A DNA stretch of 47,176 nucleotides from Acanthaster planci (lineage: Eukaryota; Echinodermata; Asteroidea; Valvatida; Acanthasteridae): the NCBI RefSeq assembly GCF_001949145.1, contig NW_019091648.1, forward strand, positions 354,802 through 401,977, written 5' to 3'. Each line of letters opens with the position of its first letter. The first letter of the stretch is position 1. The position numbers were made by a program, and so were the translations under genes. The notes under the pieces are model-generated. The model was not told the DNA's origin, did no database searches, and saw nothing but the letters and a program-made list of their open reading frames with translations. Shown here piece by piece: positions 32,103 to 42,814 of this stretch.

Positions 32103-32578
32103 TCAATCAGCATTGAGAGCAATGCAGACAAGCCAGCCAGATCGACGGATGAGGTGCTGATCCCTTGGTCCTTGGATGACAGTTCCCCAGAAACTGGCGA
32201 TGAGGTGGCATGGGTATTGGTGGCTGCAGGCGATAGAGGGGCAACCGTCAGTGAGAGGACTGCCAGTGGTGGAAGGGATGCAGGAGATGGAGTGGATGGA
32301 GGCAATGAAGGGACAGCTGTCTTTGAGAGGACTGTTGGTGGTGGAGTGGATGCAGGTAATGGATGGGCTGTAGGCAACAGAGGGGCTGCCCGTGGTGGAG
32401 GGGCTGCAAGCGATGCAAGGACTGCAGGCAGTGGAAGGGCAGCAGGTGACGGAAGGGCTACGGGTGATGGTGGCGATGAAGGGGCTGACTGCTGAAACAG
32501 GAGCAGTCTTACGCACCAGCAAGATGAGGGGTTTATCGTCTTCATCTTCTGATGACTCAATTCTTGGTCTCTTCGGTG
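32103..32578 (-). CDS. Candidate host-gene exon: basic/acidic start followed by Ser/Pro-rich repeats
   Basis: The minus strand has a strong acceptor (TTTTATTTCATTTCAG, 32579-32594). The exon begins CA then CCG AAG, and joined to the one base left by the exon at 35215-35329 gives A-PKRPRIESSEDEDDKPLI, a nuclear-localisation-like and casein-kinase-like acidic motif. Beyond about 60 bases the sequence becomes a degenerate 15-30-base repeat. There both this frame (Ser/Thr/Cys-rich) and another (Pro/Ala-rich, ending LSALLSMLIDSHPDVCRHLI, then a stop near 32030) are open, as is the plus strand. The second frame has the more protein-like end. Either a frameshift or a donor at GGTGC/GTAAGA (about 32512) must be assumed. 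Function unknown. Confidence 0.45.
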
Positions 32579-32609
32579 CTGAAATGAAATAAAATCTTTT
32601 ACTCATAAT

Positions 32610-35214
32610 AGCTGTTAACTGGAAAGCATTTCAAATGTAATTAACATCAAAGATGTTAATTACACTTTGGACATTTTATAACCGATGGATAAATATGGTA
32701 TATATATGTACTTAAGTTATGAAGTCCGCATTTACGTGCTCGTCATCATATCAGCGTTTGACTTAAGAAATTATTCAACGAATTAGTGATCATTTGCCAA
32801 GATGTTGCAATCTGTGCAACCCCCAGGTCGTCCTCGGCCGCAAGCGGTCTAGTCTGAGGCAGCCAAGGGAGCAGGCCTGTTTCAGGGCAGTCTACCGCCA
32901 GGTGCAGCAGGAGAGCAGCACAGGCGCACACTGGGGTAGAGGACAGGGTGGGACACAGGGAGCACCACAGACACAAATGGACACGTCTGCCTAAGATGAC
33001 TCTGGTTTAATAACTGTTCACACCTCTCGAGGCGCTACTTATTACGCGACCTCCACAGGCCCTGGCAATCTCCTAGTCAGATCTTGGTCCTATACAGGTC
33101 TTGATCCCTATACAGGTGTAAGCTAAGGGCACAACCTGTTTCACATCCACCAAATCCCCTTGTAAGATTACCGCCCCGTGGATGGAGTTCCCCGAATAAA
33201 CTCGTCCCCTAATTATTTATATTAAATCTAAAGATCCCCCAGTAAGTTGCTTACTTACGGGTAGGGCCTGGTAGTTCTCCCCGGAGGGAGCAGTAAAGAA
33301 ACCATATGGCAACTCAACGGCACTGGAACTAAAACGGCATGTGGGACTAACTGCGAAGGAATTGACACACTTGGCGTGCGATCGCACTTATATAACTCGC
33401 GGGCCACCAGCCTGGCACCACCAGCCACAGTGCACAACAGGTCCCGTCGACGTCAGGGAATAAGCCCTGGGCCTAACTACGACGGCTAAGAATAAACACG
33501 CAAACTACTATTGCGCCACAATATCTTTTGTAAGCTGCTGATTACAAGAATTGATGAAAACCAAACCTTTGTGTTCTGCCATGACTTTTATTTGGAAATA
33601 AAAGAGTGGATGCAATGAAAGTGGTGTTTCCCTAATATACATGTATACTCACATTTGGGTTGAAGCACTCATGCTCTGTACGTCCCAGATTTGTACAGGT
33701 ACAACTACACCTTCTTCCAGCGGATCTCGGCACTTGATTTGGCTCCTCTTCACCAGTTCGACGATACCAGCATATCTCGTTGGGCTAAGCCAACACACTT
33801 TGACAAAGTTGTTCATGTTCGATGGTGTCCGGTATTCTCGATAAGTTTTGCTGAATATTGAAGGAATGATGCTATCCCAGTTTGCACCTTATTTTTTAAG
33901 ATCAATGGTAGCCGACACGAATAAAAGTAGAAAGCCGGGAAGGGGGCTTACCGACAAACATTGAACTTTAATGAGAGGGTTACCCTAGATGTTGCATCCA
34001 GTGTCACTGAGGCTTTTAATAAACCCTGGTAATGGTGTAAATGATGCCGACTGTGTGTCATTAAGTTCATACAGCTTTTTAAGTAGCATGATGCTGTCAG
34101 CTGAAACTCAATAACCTTTCTGACCCAGAAGGATTCATAGCCCTGTCAGGGGTAACAATTATTTTATGCGGATTATGATCAAAGAAGAGATCTATGCAAA
34201 ACAATCACGCATCCGTGAAAGAACGTTACAATGCAATCCTTTAAAGTCAGAAAAATTGAAACAATAATCATCACCAGAACAATTATTTTCTAGCATTTTA
34301 ATACTTAATGAGAAGACATAACATCTTAAAATTAGCTTTTCACCTTTTACTTCAGTCACCTTTTACTTCAGATTGAAGCGAAGCAATTTCGACGACATGA
34401 AAAATTTGTTACAAAATTTCACTTGAGTTGAAATGCGTTGAGGCCGGTTCTTACTTCCCACAAAACCGAAAGCGGGCATGAATTTGTGAATATTTTATGA
34501 ATTTAAAATTTTATGAATTAATTAATTTTATTTTATGAATAACAATAGCGTGCTTAGCCTCCAGGAAGCTCATGTAAAAACACCATGAAACTACAATGAG
34601 CTTATCCCCGCCAAGCTGGCTCGTCTGCACTGTGAAAATGGTCATACTTTGCCATGTAAGAAAGTTTCCTGGTGAATTAAATGTAAAGTATATTTTCATG
34701 GTGTTGAGATTTATAGTGATTTATTGCCCAGAAATGCAGCGCTGGAGAGCTTTTGTCCTTGGTTGTAATCTTTCGTATTGAATGCCACAAATAGTGGTAT
34801 AGTGTTTCCAAAAAAAGGACGGAGTACCTCCGCTATTGAAAACTGAAAAAATGTTCTTCCAGTCCCAGCAGCTCGATCTTTTGTTCAGAGTACGGTCTTT
34901 TGTTGCTCCTTTGTCCGATTTTGGCCTACCTGGCTATGTGTATAGACATAAGGTACCCGATACCAGGTCCTCTAGTGCAAAGTGGTTAGCTGCCTGCTGC
35001 TTTCAATGAGGTAATTTCCATTATGAGTAAATGCACAATGCTTGCAAAGGAAATGGCAATTTAATTTTGCAGATGAGAGGGCAGTGACATGGCTTCACAA
35101 GGCTATTAGTAGGGGAACCCCTTCAGAGACAACGCTGTTCAAGGAAAGTAATGGTCATTTATTTTTTTATATCCTGGTTAGATTTACACAAAAATTTGTC
35201 AAAAGGTTTCTTAC
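32610..35214. other. Probable intron; possible TATA element at about 33390
   Basis: Lies between two candidate exons of the same minus-strand gene. Includes a GC-richer patch (32780-33480) with TATATAA at about 33391 after GCGATCGC, which could be a promoter of an unrelated unit or of an old LTR, but no paired repeat was found. The rest is AT-rich without coding signal, apart from the dispersed repeat at 34779-34975. Confidence 0.35.
34779..34975 (+). repeat. Dispersed repeat, copy 2
   Basis: Same family and orientation as 9772-9975 (see that entry for the shared landmarks), with GATCTTTTGTTCAGAGTAC matching GGTCTTTTGTTTTGAGTAC. The match ends near GGTACCCGATACCAG. Confidence 0.7.
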
Positions 35215-35329
35215 CTGAAAAGGTGAGTGCAGCTGGAGTTTCTTCCAACCTAGATGGCCTAGCAGATTCCACTGATATATCTCTGAGTTGCTCTGGACTT
35301 GCTGTCATTTCGTGCTTAGAATCTTGTAC
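35215..35329 (-). CDS. Internal exon of an unrecognised acidic/Ser-rich host protein
   Basis: Flanked on the minus strand by TTGAATTTTTTTCAG (35330 up) and CTTTTCAG/GTAAGAAACC (35215/35214), both near-consensus. The 115 bases are open as 38 codons plus one base: VQDSKHEMTASPEQLRDISV and then ESARPSRLEETPAALTFS. Entry phase is 0 and exit phase 1. The preceding exon (38006-38084 with 43087-43099) ends in phase 0 and the following one (from 32578) begins with two bases, so all three join in one frame. No domain recognised. The serine/glutamate-rich composition suggests a disordered region of a nuclear protein. Confidence 0.65.
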
Positions 35330-36830
35330 CTGAAAAAAATTCAACCAATCCTGGTTTCTGACAAATTTGACTTCAGAAACATGGAGGATTTTTAACACAG
35401 ATCCTTGTGATTTAATTGCAGGGAACTCATATATTTTGACCTTCAATATTTCTGCCATTTGGACTAGGGCTTAAAAAGTCCCACTTTTTGCCACTCAATA
35501 TTTGTATACAATAATGCATCCACAAACTCAGCCATGTTGATAATGGTGATTCTGATGGTTTTTCTTAAGTGCAACATCACGCCAGAGGAGGCAAACCTAG
35601 TAAGTTGTAGATGTCAATCCCTAAATGCCACAGAAAACAATCTTGAAAACGACCCCAACCCAAACCACACAAAATCAAACAACAGAGCAGAACTTCAGCG
35701 AGATATTTCCAAGGGCCAAAGCTATAAAAGAATGCAAACTTCTACAATAATGACTGCAAGTATAACATGAAAATGTGAAACACATGTTCGAAAGAAATAC
35801 CACACGCAAACAAGTTATCACCTCATAAGGTATTCTCTCGATGGATATCAAGAACAGAACTGTCAACATTTAAAAAAAAAATGGTTAGAACATTGCCAAA
35901 TGTTCCACTGAAAGAGGAAATAACCAAATGATAGTGTCATTTTATACTTCAGATAAAGTTGAAACAGACTTTTGTCTGAGCATTGAGGAGATTCCCTTAA
36001 TGGTTCAAGAGCAGGTCAAGCACACATAGCATTCAATTGCACTTCGTACACATATTAAAATCAGTACTATGGCTGATTTCTGTCTCCTAATGAATCATTC
36101 TGTTGTGTATCAGTAAAGAAAAGTATGGAAGTATGCACATTTACATGTAAGCATCTGGATAGAACTCCAGTTGGTAAAGGTGAAGTACTTTAGCGGGGAT
36201 GGGATGCTAAAAAGTTCGCTTGGTAATTTTACAGGGTGTGGGTGTGTCCCAGTCTTCTGTCAATTCACACACGCTAATAAACGTTAATTTGCACAATCTG
36301 CTCCCAAGTGGTTGAAAGCACACTTGCCGGGACCTTCATTTTTAGGAAAATATGTTAGTCTATGGACGCGTTAGGAGGACCAAATAACAGACAAGGGAAG
36401 CCAGGGTTAAACAATTAAACACTGATTTCAAGAAATACTTCGGGCTATAACAGATTATTACCACGATAACAAGAAATTCTTCACACAAGGATAAGAGATG
36501 GATGGAATAATGAATTATGTGCGCAGCTCAATTGAAAACCTGGAGGTACTCTAAATACAGGGCACCACTTCTTCAAGCGGTGGATCAAAGGCACCTCAAT
36601 ACAACACCTCCAGGAGGGGTCTCTTTTCTCTGAACAATTAAGTGTCAAGTGTTCTTGAATTATTCCAAATTAACTCTTTAAAGTAAAAGGTTGTTTAAAT
36701 ACAGAAAATGCCTGACTGGAATATGACCAGACAGTGCCCTCAGTTGATGTGCCAACTGGATATAAAACTTTTGGGCTGGTAATTTACACTAGTGACTGAA
36801 CTCAGCAGGCAGCAACTTAGTTATTTAATC
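35330..36830. other. Probable intron sequence
   Basis: AT-rich, between exons of the minus-strand host gene. No supported frame or element other than the SINE that follows. Confidence 0.4.
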
Positions 36831-37146
36831 ATTGTGGCCTAGTGGTTAGGGTTTGTAGCAGCATGTTTTGATCCTGGGCAAGTCACTTTACTCTTATGTG
36901 CCCCTCTCCACCCAGGAGTAAATGGGTACCTGTGAGGGCAGACACGGTTACATGCATGTTTAGCCGTTTGTGCCGAAATGGCAGCACTTGCTAATATACT
37001 CCCAGAAAGCTGAGATGCATGGTCTCAGGAATGTTCAGAATTACGATGTGTGAGCCCAATGTGCAGGGACAATAATGGCACTTTGAAAAGTTGTGGAAAG
37101 CACATTACAAATGTTGTGATGCTAATTATTATTATTATTACTAAAT
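36831..37146 (+). mobile_element. tRNA-derived SINE
   Basis: Starts with GTGGCCTAGTGGTTAGGG, an A-box-like tRNA head. Then comes GTTTTGATCCTGGG, a degenerate B box, and GGGCAAGTCACTTTACTC, the conserved segment shared by several animal core-SINE families. CTCTCCACCCAGGAGTAAAT and GGGTACCTG follow, and the element ends in an (ATT)n tail at about 37127-37142. The head has lost tRNA cloverleaf pairing, so it is not a tRNA gene. It lies in an intron of the minus-strand host gene, in opposite orientation. Confidence 0.8.
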
Positions 37147-37539
37147 TTTGTGCTGCCTATTTGGGCTACAAGAGCACCAAAACAGGCTTTGCTTATATCC
37201 TAAAAATGCCTACGCACGTGCCAAAGAATAAGATAAAGTGCACCTAATTAGGATTTAATTATACGTGCCCACACCAGCTATCTACATTTATTGCAGAATG
37301 CATTGTGGCAAAGGCCCACTATTAGGAAATGATTTGCACAACTGTGTTATGTCAAAAGAAAGTATGCATGCACAGAGACTGTAGTTTCCTTTTCCTATTA
37401 AATCAATATACTACTGAGATTGGTTGAATTTGTGTGAATAGATATGTAGAGTATTGTGGCCTTAAGTGCTGCTCAATTTGTAGTCTGTGGGGCATGGTGC
37501 TTGTGCACTCATTGCTTTTCGGGCAGATCTGCAGGCATG

Positions 37540-37792
37540 TGTAGGTGGCAGGACTGGTTCATGGGTTGGGCGCAGGGTTGATTCGTCGCTAGATGGCTGG
37601 ACGGGTCCATGGGCTGATGGAAGGACAGGTACGTGGTTGGGTTGTAGGACTGGTTCGTCAGCTGGTTGCGGGACTGGCCCGTTTCCAGGTGGTTAACAGG
37701 TCCATGGTCGGGTGGCGGGACGGGTCCGTGGTTGGGTGGCAGAATGGGTTCGTGGGTGGGTGGCGGGACGGGTTCGTTAGTTCTCGCAGGTC
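37540..37792 (+). repeat. GC-rich degenerate minisatellite, about 30-33-bp unit
   Basis: Variants of GGTGGCGGGACGGGTCCGTG and GGTTGGGTGGCAGAATGGGT recur from about 37540 to 37780. On the minus strand this yields a Pro-rich repeat (NEPVPPPTHEP, NHGPVPPPDHGP) in a 128-codon frame, on the plus strand a Gly/Trp-rich one. I treat both as products of the repeat. Confidence 0.75.
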
Positions 37793-38005
37793 GTTCATCA
37801 GGCCCATTAGTGGATACATCAACTAGTCTTTGATGAGAGGGATGGCTGTCTCTTTGCATCAGTCTTCCTCTGATGAGTCGTGAAGTGCTGGTCATAACAT
37901 TAGCAATCTTGACAAATCTTCAAGACGTCGTTCCTGCAGCACATGAATTGCTGACGTCGTGTTTTTTTGTTGCTCCAGGATTCGGTTCATCATTTAAACT
38001 ATCAC

Positions 38006-38084
38006 CTCATTTTCATTGATTTGCTCTGGCCTGGGGATCAATGCAAGATGTTGGCTATCTTTGTTGTCAGACTCATCAATGGTC
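38006..38084 (-). CDS. 3' part of a host exon split by the Gypsy insertion
   Basis: The minus strand reads (AGAA)GACCATTGATGAG and onward to AATGAG/GTGATAG at 38006/38005. It is continuous in frame with 13 bases (43087-43099) on the far side of the retrotransposon: acceptor TTTGACAG, then TGAAGCGTC-AGAA. With one copy of the 4-bp duplication removed, the exon is 92 bases: two bases, then 30 codons (KRQKTIDESDNKDSQHLALI, PRPEQINENE). The other two frames contain stops. It ends in phase 0, matching the next exon at 35329. Protein family not recognised. Confidence 0.6.
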
Positions 38085-38088
38085 TTCT

Positions 38089-38359
38089 TGCAATATGCGG
38101 AGAGGATGACTGAGGCTGGCGAACAAAATCTGTAAAACAGAGGGCAGGAAAGGACACCTTGAATGTTCGCACTGTTCACTTGCAAGGTTCTGCCACAAGT
38201 GACCAGTACAGCCACACAATGTCAGTACCCTCCCATCCACTGCTCAGCCAGGCATCTTCCATTTCTGTAAGAGGGGTGACTCAGTCAAATGCAAGAAAGG
38301 TAGAGACTCGTCCACTTAATAAAAAAAATGGGGGTGTTCTTAAATTGACAATCTCTACA
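38089..38359 (-). repeat. 3' LTR of the Gypsy element
   Basis: 271 bases, TG...CA, aligned by eye over its full length with 42815-43086. I count about 20 differences plus one base length change in an A run, roughly 7 percent, so the insertion is not recent. The CCACTTAATAAAAAAAATGG region in both copies could hold the TATA-like or polyadenylation signal of the opposite strand. Confidence 0.9.
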
Positions 38360-38654
38360 CACTCCCCTGCAAAATTAAATGTTGTCTCAACATTTACATC
38401 ATTAGGGTCAGGGTCAATGGGGTCGTGACTTCCATCTCTCCTCACCACACAACCTTGAACGTCAGTTCAGATGCCAGAGGAACACAAACTTGATGAAAAG
38501 CAGAGCACTTCTGTCCCATGACCTCATGCACTACCCCTGAAGCTGGAGAAGGTGTTCTCCTCATGTCCATGGGCGGTGAATCATAGGTCTCCTCTTTTCA
38601 CTGCGCAGTGGTTGAGCTGTCACAAGTGCTGACTTCAGTCTTCTCGGTTTGGTA

Positions 38655-39101
38655 CTAACTTGACGAGTTGGTGGGACAGCCTATCCTTGCTGCGGGTGTG
38701 GGTTCATCGAGGGTGTTGTAACTCAAAGGGCTTGTTGCGCATACATGTAAGGTTTGAACCATGGTAATCTTGGGCTCCTCCAGGGTGCAGGCAGCTGCTG
38801 GGCAGGCATTGTCCAAGGTGGTGGGAGTGGAGACCCTTGGATGGCCATTAAGTGAGGGTGTATGTGCTGCCATGATGGTTTCCCCCAAGTGGTTGTAGCT
38901 GAAGGTCATTGGGGGGTGCTGTTCTCTGCGTGGCCTCTCATCAGTTGGTTCTTGCTGGTCAGGAGGCTGTGGAGCATGGTCACCAACTGTCTGTTGTGTA
39001 GGATCGGCCTGCTGTTGATGGTCATCAGTCACTGCATCCTGGGTTGTCTCTGTGGAGGTAGGCAAGGTAGGACAGTCTTCTTGATGATCCATAGCTGTCA
39101 A
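38655..39101 (-). pseudogene. C-terminal tail of the Gypsy pol polyprotein
   Basis: A 148-codon frame rich in Pro, Thr and Gln with RPRREQHPPMTFSYNHLGE in the middle, typical of the low-complexity tail after integrase in this group (Arg-Pro rich, then FxYxxLG). It follows the deletion junction after a stop near 39108. No enzymatic domain. Confidence 0.5.
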
Positions 39102-39107
39102 AACCTC

Positions 39108-39520
39108 TCAGCCAACAGCTTCAAACTGATCCTCCACTGGGCTTTGAACAAGGTCTTCTACTTGTGTTGGTTCAAAGGGTACTGCTGCAGGATCCAGAGT
39201 CACCCAGTGCATGTAAGTACCGGAGGACTGCTGACTTCGGGTATGAGGCTGATACAGCACTGCTCCAAGTCCGTCGTTAGAGGCATCAGTATGTAAGAGG
39301 AATGGCTCCTGGTAGTTGGGAAATGCCATGACAGGTGGTGACACAAGGAAACCAAGAATCTTCTCCAGGATACTCTGATGATGGTCCTTCCAGTCCACTT
39401 TCTGTTCTTGCCTTTGGTCTATCCTTTGGCGTTTGTCCTCTGCCCAGCGCCAGGTGTCACCTTCAGTAGGTCGTAAAGAGGTCTTGCGATACGTGAAAAA
39501 TCTTGGATGTAACTGCAATA
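39108..39520 (-). pseudogene. RNase H start and deletion junction of the Gypsy element
   Basis: Contains WKDHHQSILEKILGFL and PFLLHTDASNDGLGAVLYQ (about 39237-39310), the connector and first catalytic segment of RNase H. Homology to RNase H then ends. The rest of the frame (YMHWVTLDPAAVPFEPTQ) resembles the variable tail that follows integrase, so RNase H and integrase appear to be deleted here. Confidence 0.7.
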
Positions 39521-39529
39521 GTACCCAAT

Positions 39530-40551
39530 TCAGCCAAGCAATTTTCTCACGTCTCTAATGCTGTCTGGTCTTCTCTCACTGAGGGATTTGATGGCAGCAA
39601 TGTCAGATGGGTCTAACCGATGGCCCTCTGCTGACATGATTTGGCCCAAGTAACGTACCTTTGATAGAAAGAGCTGGCACTTTTTAGGTCGTAACTTCAC
39701 ACCATGAGCCTGCAACCGCTTCAGAACCTGCCTCTGGTGATCAACGTGGTGTTCGAAGTTGTCACTAAAGACCACAACATCGTCGAGGTAAGTCATTGCA
39801 ATTTCCCCATTGAGGCCATCTAGGCAGGTTTCCATAAACCCGTGGAAGACTGCTGGGGCATTTGTGAGTCCAAAAGGAATTTGGACCCACTCTTTAAGTC
39901 CCCAAGGTGTGATGAAGGCTGTAAGGGGGCAGCTTTCTTCAGTCATGAAACCCTGGTGGTAAGCTTTCCCCTGGTCAAGGGTAGAAAACCAGTGGTTGCC
40001 CCCAAGCCATCTAGCACATCCTTGATCAGCGGGATTGTCTGACGATCAGGTATGGTCTTTCGATTCAACTCCCGGTAATCAATGCAGAGTCAAAGGCTGA
40101 CATCTTTCTTCCTTACGCAGACCACTGGAGATGAATATGGTGAGGTGGGTTTAGTAATCCAATCCCGGCTAATCAAGTCTGCCAGGTATATGCGGACCTC
40201 TTGATACAGCAAGCGTGGCATGGACATGTACGTCTTCCGCACAGGTTCCTCGTCACGCAGCTTGATTTTCATCTGGAGGTCATGTATGCAGCCTAAATCA
40301 GTTTCATCTTTAGCAAATGCTGCCGATTCTTCTCGGAGTAGATTTTCTGCAATAGCTCTCTGTGCTTGTGTCAAATGGCTCAGGTCCATCAGTGGTAGCC
40401 AATTGCTCTCCGATGATACACTGTTTATTACAGTGTGATGCTGGGCATCAGTTTTGGTAGGACATGGGGTCCATTTGTGGAACACTGAGGGTTCTATGGG
40501 ATGTACTGAGTGGATCAATCGAAGGTGTCTCAGGAGACTCCGCTGACGCAA
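39530..40551 (-). pseudogene. Reverse transcriptase of the Gypsy element, one stop and one frameshift
   Basis: The frame 40551-40090 gives DLSHLTQAQRAIAENLL, FAKDETDLGCIHDL, VRKTYMSMPRLLYQEV and SPYSSPVVCVRKKD, then a TGA. The same frame resumes as LCIDYRELNRKTIPDR and IKDVLDGLG, followed by a frame change near 39990. The next frame (39946-39530) has FGLTNAPAVFHGFMETCL and MTYLDDVVVFSDNF, the intact catalytic YLDD at about 39783-39795, then LRPKKCQLFLSKVRYLGQIM. The domain order is normal for Ty3/Gypsy. Two lesions separate an otherwise well-kept sequence. Confidence 0.85.
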
Positions 40552-40843
40552 TGTAATGTTTCAGCTTGTGGTGTTGGTCACTCTGATCGTTACAGGGCAA
40601 TGGCTACCTGGAATCAGGTTTACGACAGCCTCGTCCACTTGGAGACCTTCAGGTAACTGGCTTTCAACTGCAGGTTCAAAGAGTACTTTCATCTTCTCTG
40701 TCAGTCCTGTGTGTGTCTGGCACCGGATACCAGTGTTACTGTGGCTCAGGATGGTTACATCGTTTCATCCGGACTTAATGATGCTGATCTCCTCTGGATC
40801 ATTGGTCTGGATCAAGTTGACCAACTTTTCAGCTCGGGTTGGT

Positions 40844-41440
40844 TCAAGGCTTTTGATGGCCTCCCCCACTATGCTTCTTGCATCCCCAACCGGAAAGTTG
40901 GATGACCATTGCTATTACGATGCAACCTATGATAGGTTGCTGCAGCTGGTCATTGGTCACCAAGGCAGGAAAGGACAGCTGCAGCTGAGTCTTGGGTGTT
41001 TTCATCTGGATCTCCATCTCAACCCAACCTTCAAATGGAACTGTCGTACCGTTAGCAGCTCGGAGATCAAGATTCTGCTCATACTGGACAAGTTCTGAGA
41101 CTGGATGAATAACAATCTCAGGCAGGTTGTGGCGAAGCCAGGTGATGCTAACCAAAGAAACTTGGGCTCCGGTGTCACACAACACAGTTGATGGAATGTC
41201 GTTGAGGTAGCAATCTATGGTGCAACAGTGACCCACAAGCTTGGTGATTTTGTGGTGATGTCGAGGCGAGATGTGACAGACGGTACACATTGAAGGGGAT
41301 GTTTCTTCTTTGGACTGGGATGTTTTTCTGGATCTGGCTACACTCTGTCCCCTGGGCACAGCCTTCTGTCGTTTCCCTGATGTGTGGTTCTGGCTTGACG
41401 GCAGCCCCGTGCAAAGTGTTCTGCTGATCCGCATTGCAGT
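40844..41440 (-). pseudogene. Protease region of the Gypsy element
   Basis: A second frame (41542-40844) carries MCTVCHISPRHHHK and then the aspartic protease: YLNDIPSTVLCDTGAQVSLV with the DTG triad intact at about 41175-41190. It continues through LRAANGTTVPFEGWVEMEI and QQPIIGCIVI, the flap and end motifs. After about 40890 the frame is lost; related sequence (RAEKLVNLIQTNDPEEISII, then LPEGLQVDEAVVNLIPG) continues in other frames to 40560 with stops. The protease itself is uninterrupted. Confidence 0.75.
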
Positions 41441-42425
41441 GGTCACAAGTTTCTCCTCTGCCGTTTTGCTGGCAGTCCTGGCATCCATGGCGCACACATG
41501 CTTTTGACTTAGCCACAGGTTGGGTTCTCCTGGGGTTGTCACTCAAGGATGCTTGGAGTGCCGCTACTTGATCTTTTAGGCAAGACAACTCAGCGATGCC
41601 TTTCTTCAGATGATTAATCTCTGCAAGCAGCAGGCCTTGTTTTGGGGCTGACTTCTTGTCTGGGCCCACTTCCTGGACCTCACTGAGGGTTGCCAACTTG
41701 GTTGCACACAGCTTCTTTTTCCTTTCTGCCTCGAGGCTTGAGCAAACATTTAGCTTCTCAAACAAGGCCTCGTCAGTTAGCTCGGGGTCATCCAGGTGTA
41801 GTCGGAGTTCCATCTTGATGGCATCACTGCGCAGCCCCGTGAGCACACTGTGACAAAACACCTGCTGTACTAACTGTGGCTCATAAGACAATGGGGAGTC
41901 GGCCTCCTGGCTGGCGAAAATAAATTTTTGATGCAGGTCAAGTGCACCACGCAGGAAAGCCTGTGGTGACTCCTTGGGTTCCTGTGTCTGTTGAGACAAC
42001 TGTTTATACAGTTCAGTGGCCTCCTTCTCCTGGAAATGAGCACGAAGTATGCGACGCAAACTGGGCAACGATAACTTGCTTCTCCCTTCCAGATAACTGC
42101 ACAGGGGGGAACTCGGGACAATAGCGCGAATCACTGCTCGGACAATATCCCGGTCCGAGTAACCCTTCTCCAATCCTGCCTCCAGCTGGTAGCTAGGCTG
42201 ATGAAAGTGAGGCGATCTTTCTGGCCAGGATTGCCAATTTGTCCAGAGATCTTTTAACTCCCTCGCTAGCATCTGCACCATCTTTGCATAAGATTTCACC
42301 CCAGCTGTAGGAGTGGGTGAAGTGGCAGCCGTGGCTGTTGTGTCCGCCTTCGTTCGTGTGGGTTCCTCGGCCACTGGAGCAATGGGTGGGCGTCTCCTCA
42401 AGCATTGTGGATGATGCATCAACAC
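41440..42425 (-). pseudogene. Gag polyprotein of the Gypsy element
   Basis: A 416-codon frame (42425-41175) whose first about 325 codons are gag. It has a Pro/Thr-rich N-terminus, a capsid region (GLEKGYSDRDIVRAVIRAIV, LYKQLSQQTQEPKESPQAFL, ALDLHQKFIFASQE, VLTGLRSDAIKMELRLHL), a helical segment with GLLLAEINHLKKGIAEL, and a cysteine cluster CVRHGCQDCQQNGRGETCDHC at about 41440-41500. After CDHC the expected zinc-knuckle residues are lost and the protease continues in another frame, so a frameshift lies near 41440 (or gag and pol are naturally read in different frames). The capsid part would form the element's virus-like particle. Confidence 0.75.
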
Positions 42426-42795
42426 CCTGCAAATATTTGGTGATGCCCTGTAGCAGTCCTAGCCCCTCAGTTGTACTGCTACTTGCTCAAGCTGAGCCGT
42501 GGTGAGACAAACAACTTGGTTGTTACCAACTCGTAAGCCTACAAAGAATCCTCCATCTTTGCTGTGACAGGTGGGTCCTGTTGCCTAGCCTTGACCACTC
42601 TCTTGGTCAGGTTACTTAAGGTACAACTTCCTCCACTCACCCGGTTCCTTGTGCGTCAGGTTCAGCCTCCTTCCACTGTTACAACCGAGTAGGACTCACC
42701 GGCTCATGCTGGAAACAACCGCTGGGTCCGCATCACTGGATGACCACAATGGCGCCTCTCTGCCCCAGGGTGATGAGCCAGAGTGACATGCTCAT

Positions 42796-42811
42796 CCCTC
42801 TCGTGCCTCCA
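42796..42811 (-). other. Primer-binding site of the Gypsy element
   Basis: The minus strand reads TGGAGGCACGAGAGGG three bases after the LTR ends in CA. TGG pairs with the CCA end of a tRNA. Which tRNA matches I cannot say without the host tRNA set. Confidence 0.65.
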
Positions 42812-42814
42812 AAA

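Noticed and set aside
32058-32495. 145-codon Gly-rich plus-strand frame opposite the host exon
   Set aside because: Repeat units of 15-30 bases keep several frames open at once; no splice or start support on the plus strand.
32780-33480. Coding remnant with NGT-rich segments (possible envelope-like gene)
   Set aside because: Only short pieces between many stops in any frame and no conserved motif; a TATA-like site is the only thing worth noting.
36831-36905. tRNA gene
   Set aside because: A- and B-box-like sequences are present but the stems do not pair, and SINE body and tail follow.
37509-37895. Proline-rich 128-codon protein
   Set aside because: Arises from the GC-rich minisatellite; no splice signals or conserved part outside the repeat.
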